Assembly (NCBI GenBank): GCA_005784505.1
Contig: VCAZ01000126.1
Span: 767,001 to 831,000, forward strand
Length of the DNA: 64,000 bases
DNA from: Bagarius yarrelli
Taxonomy: Eukaryota; Chordata; Actinopteri; Siluriformes; Sisoridae
Direction of reading: 5' to 3'
Positions 1-12,300 of the stretch are shown in pieces (position 1 is the first letter of the stretch; every line of letters begins with the position of its first letter). Made by a program: the position numbers and the translations under genes. Below the pieces are notes generated by a model, which worked only from the letters and a program-made list of their open reading frames with translations, had not been told where the DNA came from and made no database searches.

Positions 1-41
1 AATTTTATAAAGAGATTAAATTTGCGCACTATCACCCACAG

Positions 42-3000
42 ATCGTTGCTGATGTCTTTGAGCCTCAGGGCATCATGTTTCTGGACACCAATGTCACATT
101 CCTCACCAATGACCTGCTCCCACTGGTGGAGAAATCAGTCACCGATAAAAAGGTTAGCGAGTGAATTGTGGGTAAACTTTCTGATCTACCTGGATGCTAC
201 ATTCTTCCTCACAATTGACATTTGGAAAACCAATTGATTTAGTAATGTACAGTGAGAATGTTGATAAGATATTTAGCAGAGGTATTTTAGGTCAGGTTTA
301 AAGACAGAAATCTTGAACCACACAATTTAGTATGTGGCCAGAGAAGATAGCAATATATAACAATTATGATAACAATTATGTCTCAGTATCTCAAGGTATA
401 TGAGTTATTTTTATTATTTATAAAACGTTGTATACTAACTATAGAGAAAAACAACCAACATTAAAACAAAAAAAGTCAGTGTGTTGGAAAATGTACACAT
501 TATACACACACTAACATGAATATCATTTTCATTTTGTGTCATAGTACATTTTGTAATGTTAAAATCAACTCAATGTTTAGCATTAATTTTAGCAAATAAC
601 GCAAAAAATCTTCGGTGATATGGTTATAGAAATACTTTAAAAAAACATTTACAAAACTTGACTAACAAGTATAATAGGTCATAAACAATCTTTATATGTA
701 CCGTATGTAGCCATTTTTTTGGGCACAGCATGTCTTCATGGAGATCAGGGGTTTTGTTTGTCATGCTGGAACCGGCTTTGAGTCTATTAGTTGCAGTGAA
801 AGGAAATCAACAGGGCAGCTTATAGAGATATTCTGGACAACTTTGTGCAGACACACTTATGTACATATGTAGTGTATTTTTGTGTATTATTTTTAAGAAA
901 ATATTTTAATAAAAACAATTTTTGCATGATTCTCTTTTCAGGCCCATGTTTTCTTCTCTCCAACTTTGGACCAGCAGAGGAAATGCCCAGGCTGTGATAG
1001 TACACTGATAGACGGGGATTTCGTCATTACATACGATGTCAATCGAGAACATGATTTGGGTGATCTTCAGGTCATTTTCAATCTCAATCAAAACCATTTC
1101 AGCATCAAATCTCTTTAGTATTTCTAATTTTCTGTCTGTATTTTGGATTTAGATCGTAAACGGGTATTTCGTACACTTTTTTGCTCCGCGTGAGTTGCAA
1201 CAGTTGCCAAAGAACGTTGTGTTTGTGATCGACAGGAGCGGCTCAATGACGGGGAAAAAAATGACACAGGTTAACAAAACATGGAAAGTCTTGGAATTAA
1301 TAGTTAATTCGAATTATGCAGGATTTATAGTATTTAATAGTTAATTAATAGTATGTATCACTGTTGCCTTTTTTCGAACTTCAGACAGTTCTGTTGTTGT
1401 TTGTAGACTCGAGAGGCACTATTGACCATTTTAGATGACCTCTACGAAGAAGATCACTTTGGGCTGGTTATATTCGATGATGTAATTGAATCCTGGAGAC
1501 CGACATTGCACAAAGCTACAAAAGAAAATGTGAAAGAAGCAAAAAAATATGTCAGCAGTATAACAGCAAGATACAGTAAGTATTATGTGAAAAAAAAAAA
1601 ACTATTTATGTCTATTTCATCGTTTTGCATTTCCAAATTGTTTTTTGATGTTATAAAGCCCTATCCTAGAACCAGCTGTACAAATGCTGTGTATGTTTTC
1701 TTAAGTGACCAATATCAATGGAGCTGTGTTACATGCTGTTAATATGCTGACTACATCCAAGAAAAACAACTCCCTTCCAGACAACAGCCCCTCCATGATC
1801 ATCCTACTGACGGACGGAGACCCGACTACTGGTAAGTCTGGTCCACGGGCTTAATTTTATAACGTGTATATTAGAGTAAGGAACGCTTGCTGCTGCTTGA
1901 GTAAATGAATCATCACCTTCAGAGCATTGCTGTGGATCTGCTTGGTTGAAAAGCTATTGTATTTTTAAATAAAGTCACTTCTCATGTAGTATGTCAAGGA
2001 AAACAAAATGCTTCCCATTTTCATTTGGGCCACATACCATCATGATGTCATGACAGCAATGATGTCATTTAAACTCCCGGCTAGAACACAGCTGCTGCTT
2101 AAACCCGATAAAACCTGATATCTAAAATAAGATATAAACCAAGCCTTAAATGGGCAACATCACTTTTGCCCTATAATACACTTGGAATTAGCATAAATAT
2201 TCGCATATATGGCCTGCTAATTTTTTAGGCTCTACAACAATACCAAACACTAAAAATATTTCGTTCCAATCAGGTGAGACAAATACGTCTGTGATCCAAG
2301 ACAATGTCCGTAATGTTACCAGGGAAAACATTAGCCTATTCTGTTTGGGCTTTGGCTATGATGTACATTATGGTTTTCTGGAAGTGATGGCAAATCAGAA
2401 CGGCGGTTTGGCTCGGAGAATCTACGAATCCTCAGATGCTGCGCTGCAATTAAAGGTAGTTGGGTTTTTTTTTGGGTTTTAATAGTTCATATATTTAATA
2501 TTTGTTGGGTGTGAGAATGTCACTTTATTCCACAAACAGTCAAAGCCAGAACTGAAATTTTGACTATACAGTAGCTTACGATTTTATTTCCAAGGGTTTC
2601 TATGAAGAGGTGGCAGTACCGCTGCTCCTAGAAGTGAATCTGCAATATCCAGACAGCATGGAGAATTCCTTGACCACTAACCACTTCAGGCAGCTCTTTG
2701 GCGGCTCGGAGATTGTAGTCGCTGGCCGACTGAACGACTCTCAAGCGGACAAGATTCACGTTGAGGTGTCGGCCCAAATGGTGAGAGTATTCCAAAATGG
2801 TGGTCAGCCAACATCGTATACACTGACTTGAAGGTCAGTAATGCAATTTGCATTGACTGATTTTTTTTTTTGTATTTAGCTGGAAGATCCTTTTGTGGTC
2901 CAGGGCCAGGTTCATGCTGAGGAATGGGTTCTCATGTTCCCTGAGCAAGAGTACATCTTTGGAGACTTCACAGAGCGTCTCTGGGCATATTTGACCATCC

Positions 3001-6000
3001 AACAACTCTTGAACGAACAGTATGTGTTCGCTTATTATGGATACATTCAAACTATTTTCCCAATCAAAAGCGTAACCTTGGACAATTCTAACATGTTTAC
3101 TGCATATTGTAAATTTTAAATGCGTAGTAATAACATTTCTTTGCTCCGATAGAGACAAATGTATACCCAAAGAATGTGAGAATGTCACTTCTGAGGCACT
3201 GGACCTCTCACTGAGGTACAATTTCGTCACCCCGCTCACCTCCATGGTGGTCACTAAGCCGGAAACAAACGCAACATCGGAGGATCTGTTAATCGCAGAC
3301 AAACTGACAGAAGGTGCGAAATGCCCCATTTCAACAGACGAGTTAAAAGTAAAATTACGAACAAAGATACTGCTCATTTGATTTGCTCAAGTTTTATTAT
3401 CCATTTGAAACCAAAAAATTTATCAGCACTACAGTTAAATATTGACAGCACGTGTCTCCATAATTTTTCCTTTACAGACGAACGGATAGACGTTCCAGTA
3501 CCAGGTAACCAGGTTTCTTTATGAATAGTTTAAGTTAATTTAGGCAAGTTTAACCAATTTTCAGAAGTTTTGCAAAACAATATTTCTACTTCTAGTCTCT
3601 GGGCCTATTGGATATAGCGGAACTCTGTCCTTAAGTACTTCATATATAGGTGGTGCGGGGCTCAGAGCTAATCTATTTGGTAAGACATTTATGATATTAC
3701 TATTAGGATTTAAAGATTTTTCTTGCTTACTAACAAAAACTATAAATGTTTTGCTAGCTAAAAGAGTTATGGCGGTTGATGGAGATCCACACTTCATTGT
3801 TGAGTTGCCAGAGCAGAACGATGCCCTGTGCTTCAATACTGATGATAAACCAGGTACCATCTTCAACCTGGTAAAAGATCCAGTCTCGGGTACGTGTCAA
3901 CTGTATATCTTTTTTTTTTTTTAGCAAATCTACAGAATCAGTTGAGTTTTGCACTGAATTTTATTTAATTATAAAACCACAGGTTTGATTGTAAACGGAA
4001 AAACCATTGGAGACAAGAAAGCGGAGCCTGGGAGCAAGCAGCACACCTACTTTGGTCAATTTGGTATTGTTCATGAAAAGTTCAGAATCAAATTAATGGT
4101 GACGACCCAAAAGATCATCGTGTCTGAGCAGGGCAGGCAAGAACACCTTCGTTGGTCACAAACATCTCACGTCAAAGGTGCAAAGTAAGTGAAATATTTA
4201 CAGAAAGTAGAATGTAGTCCATCAGTCCATGGTAAATTGGAAGAAACCTTTATTTCAGGTTTTACAGCTCTTGAATACTGTTTTTTTTCCTCCAGCATGG
4301 ACCTCGAGCTGTCTAAGGATCACAGTCTCACGGTGACCCTGAGGAACACACTAAAGTTTATTATTATGTTACACAAAGTGTGGAAAATGCATCCTTATCA
4401 TCAAGACTACCTGGGATTTTACACCATGGACAGTCGCCATCTTTCACAAGGAGTCCATGGTCTACTTGGTAATTTCAACCAAAAGTTTTATCGTTTGCTT
4501 CAAAGCTTCATTAGTCCCAAAACTTTCTTTGTTGTAATTTTGACTCTGTTGAACAGACCAGTCAGGAATGGGAGGGCAGGTAGGATCCAAGTTTGCAAGC
4601 AAGGTTTGCGAGTACTGGCACCCCAACCCGCTACACCGTGGTGCCAGTCAAACCTTAAAAATCGTCTAAGCTTTTGTTTGCAATGTTTTCATTGCTATAA
4701 ATTTACATTTATATAATTGATTAGTGTCAGTCACAGGTTTTAATTTAATGTAAAATATTAACACTGAATGTAAATAAATAATATTACATGTGAACTTTAC
4801 GAGTTAGAGACAGATAGAGACACACAAGTTGGTTCAAAATCCAACATAAAGTATAGAAAGAAAAGTGGAACATAAAGTTTACACTGTATAAGCAAGTTTG
4901 TAAATTGGATTTTTCAGTCTGAGAATTTATTTTCAACAACGCTTGAAATGACTTCAGACTTGACTCAAAAAAAACTTGTCTGATATGCAAAGTGAAAACT
5001 TACACAATCTTTTCCTGTGGTTTTTTTTTTTTTTTTATTTATTTTTTTATTTTTAGACGTGGTTTGAAAAGACAAACACGCCTGGAGCGTCCAATCACTG
5101 TGGTGCAGGGGTAAAGTCCCTGTCTCCTAGTGCAGAGGTTGCTGGTTTGAATCCAGTTGTCTGCTTAATGGCATGTTTTGAATTTGTTGGCAACTGATCT
5201 GAATATAGAGTTTAACAGAACGTGCTATAAGTCTCAGCTAAGCTAGATTGGTGTAGTGGTTTAAGCTACAGGCTGTGGTGTGTGAGGTTGCTGGTTCAAA
5301 TCTGGGAGTCAGTGTTTTGACCCTTAGGCGGGTTAATTTAAGGTTAAAAAGGTCTATAAAGCAGTTGCTAGCTGAGAGTTCTGTCTGGCTCATGTGGTTT
5401 GAGCGTTTGCCTCTAAGGGAAGAGGTTGCAGGTTCAAGCCCCTGTTCAGAACTCTGAGATTTGTGTGGTGATGACTGCAGAAGTGGTAATACTAGTGGCA
5501 AGGGGGAGTAGGCAGTGTGGAGAGGGGTATTGAGCTGTAGATGAGTAGGAGGGAACACAGCAGGGGGAGGGGCACAGAGCAGAGGGGCAGAGCGAGGGAC
5601 ACAGTGAGGGGGAGACAGAGGGGCAGGTGGTGGAGGGGCAGAGCAGCAGAGGGGCAAGGCAGCAGCAGAGAGGGGCAGAGCAGGAGGGAAACACGGTGGT
5701 GAGGGGGCAGACAGGTGGTGGAGGGGCGGCAGAGGGGCAGAGCAGGAGGGAACACAGGTGGAGCGGGTCGAGCAGCACAGGTGGTGGAGGAGAGCAGGAA
5801 GGGAACACAGGTGTAGGAGTGATGCTGGAGAAGAGGGAGGAAGCAGAGCAGGAGGGAACACAGCAGGGGGTGGGGCAAAGCAAGAGGGAACACAGGTAGT
5901 GGGGGGCAAAGCAGAAGGGGGTGGGGCAGAGCAGGCAGGAAACATAGGTGGTGGGGAGCTGGAGGAAGAAAACAGCCAATGGAGGCCTTACTTTACTTCA

Positions 6001-7970
6001 TACTTCACCCCCTCCAGCAGCTGCCTCTCTACCTTACCACCCCTACTCCTCCCTCTCTCCAGCAGCTGCCTCTCTACCTTTACCACCCCTCAAATACCTC
6101 CTCCCTCTTCTCCAGCAGCTGCCTCCTCTACCTTACCACCTCCTCAGCAGCTGCCGCCTCTCTACCTTACCACCTCCTCCTCTCCCTTCTTCTCCAGCAG
6201 CTCCTCTACTTACCACCTCCTCCTCCCTCTTCTCCAGCAGCTGCCTCTCTACCTTACCACCCTCCTCCCTCCCTCTTCTCCACAGCAGCTGCCTCTCTCT
6301 ACCTTACCACCACTCCTCCCTCTTCTCCAGCCTACCTTACCACCTCCTCCCTCTTCTCCAGCAGCTGCTCTTCCACCTTACCACCTCCTCCCTCTTCTCC
6401 AGCAGCTGCTCTTCCACCACCACTCTACATTCTATACTCCTCCACCTCATCAGCTGCCCCTCCTCTACCACCTACCTTTGTCCTTTCTTCCCTACCTACA
6501 CCCCTTTACTCTGCCTGCCCATCCCCCTCTCTTCTTTCCACCTGCCATACCAATTCCCCCTTCCATTAGTATTACCACTTACCCCTCCTGCAGCCATCAC
6601 CACACACAAATCTCGGAGCTCTGAACAGGGGCTTGAACCTGCAACCTCATTCCTGAGAGGCAAACGCTCATCCACATGAGCCACACAGAACTCTCAACTA
6701 ACAACTGGTTTATAGACCCTTTCAACCTGTAATTAACCTACCTAAATGTCAAAACACTGACACCCAGATTCAAACCAGCAACCTCAGGCAACACAACCTG
6801 TAGCTTTAACCATTACACCGTTCCAGCTCAGCTATGACTTACTGCACTTTTCATTAAACTATATATTCAGGTGAGTCAATAACAATTTCAAAACATTACA
6901 TTTAGGAGACAGACACCATCAGGCAGAGCAGGATTCAAACCCGTAACCTCTGTACTAAGAGGTCGAGACTTTACCCCGGCACCACCGGATACCACACAGC
7001 AAACGGGAATAAAAGATTGTGTAAGTTTTCACTTCTGCTCCCTGTAAAAAAAATGAGATCTTCCGGATGATCTTCAGATGTTCATCTTCCTGATGTCGAG
7101 TTCCATCACTGCAGTTCAGTTTACAACACTGAGGTTAGCGCTCTGTATCGCCACCCACTGGACACGGTTGGATGTTGGATTGCCAACACACAACTGCGCT
7201 CTTTAACAATTCAGATTGCCAACTTTCAGGGACAGTGTGTGAAGTGTTTACGTCATTTAATGCGAATCTAAAATAAGCTCTAGGTACACATGCCAGACTG
7301 AAAATACTTAGCATTGAACTATAGTTTCTAGTAGCTTTGAAGTCAAATTTAGTGGAAGTAACCTGTGAAAGTGGAAGTGACTGTCATTATTCTGGTAAGG
7401 GCTCCCTCTAGTGGTTGGAGGATTGTCTTGTTGGCTGAATTCATACAGATATTAACACCTCTTACTCTTCTTCGCCGATTAAGACCGGTGTTTGGGCATC
7501 AAAATATAATTAGTCTTTAGGGGACAGATATTTTTTAACACATTAAACGTTTTCTGTACGTTACCTTATTTATCCTTTCAGTTAACTTTACCAAACACTG
7601 TTGCCTTCTCACAGGACAATTTTTCCACGGTGTAACATACGAGGTCAGTGATGTGTTTCAAGGAAAAGATCCTGACAAACCCGACGCCGTCATGGTTGTG
7701 AAGGGACACACTCTCACAGTGACAAGGTAAACCATCAAAAAATCACTCCACTTCCATAATAAACATATCTCTTTATCTTTTTTTATGAACTGTGTGTTGT
7801 ATGACTTTAGGGGCTGGCAGAGGGACTTCAGAAAGGATGTGAAGAAAGGAGAAAACGTGCCCTGTTGGTTTATTCATAATAACGGCACAGGGCTGATCGA
7901 TGGGGTCCTCGGAGACTATATTGTCTCTGACATTTTTACAACTATAACGAAAAAAGAAGAAAAGAAGTAA
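42..7970 (+). CDS. itih3: Inter-alpha-trypsin inhibitor heavy chain (H3-like), copy 1, 5' partial
   Basis: Secreted plasma protein family whose mature heavy chains are transferred to hyaluronan and stabilise extracellular matrix. Sixteen exons read in one frame: 42-152, 942-1070, 1153-1269, 1407-1575, 1706-1831, 2274-2455, 2595-2780, 2880-3019, 3153-3313, 3478-3504, 3596-3679, 3758-3889, 3983-4184, 4296-4468, 7615-7726, 7811-7970 (736 codons plus TAA). The VWA domain carries the metal-binding motif DRSGSM in the third listed exon. The C-terminal domain has VDGDPHF; Asp-Pro-His-Phe is the known maturation and chondroitin-sulfate linkage site of H1-H3, which argues against ITIH4. About 176 N-terminal residues (signal peptide, most of the VIT domain) lie before the window, judged from the complete paralogue downstream. 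Eleven exons have exactly the same length as in that paralogue. The 3.1 kb intron before exon 7615 holds a large palindromic repeat. Assignment to H3 rather than H1/H2 is inference. Confidence 0.9.
4985..7045. mobile_element. Near-palindromic foldback element with three tRNA-like cassettes per arm
   Basis: The left arm (about 4988-5480) is repeated in inverted orientation at about 6585-7040. Each arm holds three modules with pol III-type A and B boxes. Left arm: A 5101-5111 / B 5144-5154, A 5249-5259 / B 5293-5303, A 5386-5397 / B 5431-5442. The right-arm mirror copies have B boxes at about 6628-6639, 6766-6776 and 6931-6941. The centre is a G-rich purine minisatellite (5490-5960) followed by a C/T-rich one (5995-6590); both contain units related to GCTGGAGAAGAGGGAGG or its complement. 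No transposase or reverse transcriptase reading frame is visible; proline-rich open frames inside are composition artefacts. It sits in an intron of itih copy 1. Boundaries are approximate, and I recognise no named family. Confidence 0.7.
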
Positions 7971-8372
7971 ACTTCAGAATCTTCAGAAGACTGTAGACTC
8001 TTTTATATATCTTTTTTTTCCCACCTTTTAATTACTGGTTATAAACACATGAATGTCTGACAGAAAACTTTGTTATTGACAATCGCTTCTGATTAAAACG
8101 TGTATGAATACTTAACAGATGAAATCATAGCTACTTTTGTGTGTACGATTCATTTCTTTAAATATAATCAGTGGAAATTATATGTGTCCCATCAGCACGC
8201 AGTGCAATTTTTTATGCCAAATTAAACAGACTATTTGGATTACATTGGCTGAATTTGGTCGTTGAACTGTCAAAGGACGACACTGATAATTATTAACCCG
8301 CGGCCAAAAGTTCTGCTTTATTATCGGCTTTTCTGCTGCATTAAACAGTCAGGATTCAGCATCGCACACATC

Positions 8373-8573
8373 ATGTCTACTGTTTGGACCGTGCTGCTGA
8401 GCTGCGTTTCTCTTTACGCCATTTTATCAACGACATCTAATGGAGCATTAGGTGTCTCAGGAGGCCATGAGCAACAGGTAGGGAAGTCACAGAGTGTTTA
8501 AATGTTTCAGTGAAAATCAGCAAAACTACACTGATGGATTAGTTCATCTAAATCATCAGGTTTTATACAAACT

Positions 8574-8659
<86 letters not shown>

Positions 8660-9331
8660 ATAAAAAGCAAACAAATACAAATACCAAAAAACATGGACCA
8701 CTGTAAAGGAAGTGGTGGCTTAGTGGTTAAGGTGTTGGCTTACTAACCAAAAGATTGTGGGTTTGAGTCCCAGCACCACCAAGTTACCACTTTTGGGCCC
8801 CTAAGCAAGGCCCTCAACCTTCAAATGCTCAGTTGTGTAAAACAGAAAATGTAAGTTGCTCTGGACAAGAATGTCTGCTAAACACAATAATTTCACGTAA
8901 TTATTATTCTTTTTCCTTTATTATTATTATTTATCCTTTTTTTTATCCGTTTTATCTTAAAGGAAAAATAAACAGAAGCTTTTATTCGTTTTGGAGTTAA
9001 TACTTAATAAAATTGTTGATTTAAGCCAAAAAATTCTTTCTTAGTCTATAAAGTATGTACGCAATCGGTGACTACAGCCACTGCCCCTCTGCCCCCATTG
9101 GCCAGTTGCCAACCCAACCACCCTAGCTCAAAGAATTATGTCCAAGCCCCCCCCCTCTGCTAAAGCTACACTAATTCCACCATTTTGCACAGTTACACTG
9201 CCTTAAATAATATTTTTTTTAAATTTATGAATATGTTAAGTGATTAAGAGAATTTAGCAAAGAGACCAATGTCCTTAGTTTCCTCTTTTCACTTAAAAAT
9301 ATAACATTTGGAAAATACATTTAGGGCTTTC

Positions 9332-9366
<35 letters not shown>

Positions 9367-12300
9367 GTCTGTCTCTCTCCGTCTCTCTCATTTTCAGATA
9401 GAGGTGCAGAACATGAAGATCGACTGCAAGGTGACGTCTCGATTTGCTCACACGGTCATGACGTCTACGGCTGTAAACCAGGCCAACGTCTCGCAGGAAG
9501 TCTTCTTCGAGGTGGAGTTACCCAAGACAGCCTTCATCACCAACTTCAGCATGTCAGTCCTGAAACGTATTATTTGAATTAGGGCTGCACAATAAACTAA
9601 CAAATATTAAATCATATTCAATTGATACAGTAAAGTCTATACAGTGTGATTTAACATTTTTATTTGAAATGTTTAGGGAGATTGACGGAAAGACATATGT
9701 AGGAGAGGTTAAAGAGAAAGAGAAGGCAAAGAAGGAGTATAAGGCGGCCGTGTCAGCTGGACAGACGGCTGGCCTGGTCAAGTACGTATTTAAAATAATA
9801 AAAATAATAATTATTATTAAGTGTTGAAAGTAGACTTTTAACAATCAAAGTATTTTACTCTACAAATACTCTGCTGAATCCATACTAACTTCGAACTAAA
9901 AGTCCTTGAACGTAGACAATAAAAACACATACAGGGATTGTGACCATGTTTGTGGGACACCGGTAAAAAATCTGCAAAGAATAAATGTAAATTAAAAAAA
10001 AAAAAAGGATGACATCTGACTAACATCATATCGTCTCTTCTTAAGAGCTTCGGGCCGAAAGCTGGAGAAATTCTCAGTCTCTGTGAACATTGCAGCCAGC
10101 AGCAGCGTTACGTTCACGCTTACGTATGAGGAGCTCCTTCAGCGGCGGCTTGGCAAATACGAGCTCATGATCCGGGTCAAACCCAAACAGCTGGTCCAGC
10201 ACTTTGAGGTGGGGTTCATTTCTATCTACACACTTGTTTTTCTTATATGTTTTATTCTTATATTTTGAAATCACCCATAGATCGTTGCTGATGTCTACGA
10301 GCCTCAGGGTATTGCATTTCTCAAAGCTCATGGGACATTCATTACCAATGAGCTTCTTCCTCTGGTGGAGACGACAGTCCAAGAGAAACGAGTGAGTCAT
10401 GCAGTATTTACTTTGGCTAACCGGCTAAACAGATAAAACAGAGCGTATTCGGTGTTTCTTTCTATTTGATCCCCAGCCAGATGTTTTTTCTGTCTTTTTT
10501 TTTTAGGCCCATGTGTTCTTTTCTCCAACTCTGGATCAGCAAAGGAAATGCCCAGACTGTGATGGTACACTAATAGATGGAGATTTCTTTATCAACTATG
10601 ACGTCAATCGTGCAAGCGATCTTAGTGATATTCAGGTTTGGATTTTTACAAAAGTATCTTCTCAGAGTTTGTATAGATCAGCAATTGTCTTAGAAGAATC
10701 CTTTCTGATATATCCCCCACTTTGTTCCAGATAGTGAACGGCTATTTCGTCCACTTCTTTGCCCCAGCCGATTTGCCACGATTGCCAAAAAACATTGTGT
10801 TTGTAATCGACAGGAGTGGCTCCATGAGTGGAACAAAAATGACACAGGTAACCTAAAAAGATGCAGCAGCAAAGCAATGCTCAATTAAGCGGTTTCGACC
10901 CGACATCACTTGCCTTGTTTCCACTTGACAGACCAAACAAGCTCTACAGACTATGCTCAAGGATTTGCATGAGGAAGACCATTTTGGCTTTGTAACTTTT
11001 GCGGGTGACGTTACATCATGGAAACCATCGCTAACCATTGCCACAAAAGAAAATGTTAAAATAGCTGAAGATTTTGTTCAAACCATCATCGCAACAGGAG
11101 GCTAGTATTCCCACGACAACCTTTGACCTTACAACATATCTTACAGGATTACTAACTTCAACTGTAGTCCAAATAAAAAATATTTATTGGTTAAATCTGA
11201 TTGGTTTATTGTGTGATCAGCTACGAATATCAATGATCCTGTTTTGCTTGCTGTGAAAATGCTGAAAGAGGCCAAGGACAAAAAGACCGTCCCGGAAAAC
11301 AGCGTATCCATGGTCATCCTACTGACTGATGGAGACCCGAATCATGGTAAAAAAAATTCACAAGGATGAATGATTCATTTGAAGAGATAAGGGTAAGAAA
11401 GAAAACGTGAATCACAAACTTTTAATTTGTTTGTTTGTTTAGGTGAATCAAATTTAGAAAATATTCAAAAAAATGTCCAAGATGCTATTTCTGGAAACAT
11501 GACCCTCTTTTGTTTGGGCTTTGGTTATGATGTAAACTATGGATTCCTGGATGTTATGGCCAAGCAGAACAACGGTCTGGCCCGGAGAATCTACGAGGGC
11601 TCGGATGCTGCGCTTCAGATGGAGGTATGAACACAAACTAATGTACATTAATCCATTTTGCAATCTTTCAATCAGTCAACCCAATAATTGTGGGTTCAAT
11701 TCCCAGCTTCACCAAGCCACCACTGTTGGGCCCCTAAACAGGGCCAATTGCTTGGTTGTATAAATGAGATAAATGTAAATCGCTCTGGATAAGGGCGTCT
11801 GCCAAATACTGTAAATGTAATCAAGCCACTTTAAACATTAAGATTTTTGTTAATACTTCAATCATTATTTTTTATAAGTAGTTGTACATGAGTACATTTT
11901 TGGCTACTTTACCTACAACTAATGATTCTCAACGTAAAAAACATAAAATTTGAATTTTAATATAGTAGATCCAAACAGCTGATTTTATCGAAATGTCTTC
12001 TTGTTTCGCAGGGATTCTATGACGAGATTGCAAACGTTCTCTTATCAGATGTTAATTTTCACTATCCGGACAACGCGGTAAACGCACTGACTGGCAGCAA
12101 CTTCAAGCAGCTGTTTAACGGCTCGGAGATCGTCGTGGCGGGTCGACTGAACGACCTCGAAATGAACGACTTTCCAATCGAAGTTTCTGCTCAGTCGGTA
12201 AGAGAAAGACGCCAAAGTCACACAATAAAAAATTGCTTGCGGAGTTGAGATTTATGTGAGCTGTGTTTTTCTGTTAGTTCGATGACAACTTTGTACTGAA

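Noticed and set aside
5101..5442. Possible functional tRNA genes (three A/B box pairs)
   Set aside because: Boxes are present but I cannot fold convincing acceptor and anticodon stems. The same modules recur inverted in the other arm, so they are repeat-borne tRNA-like sequences.
5238..6679. Several long overlapping Pro/Ser/Leu-rich open reading frames on both strands
   Set aside because: They run through the purine/pyrimidine minisatellite at the centre of the palindromic element. Frames stay open on several registers because of composition, and no domain, start context or splice link supports them.
9310..9400. Signal-peptide-like open frame of Ser/Leu before the itih copy 2 second exon
   Set aside because: It is the (CT)n tract serving as polypyrimidine tract of the acceptor at 9397; the real signal peptide is in the exon at 8373.
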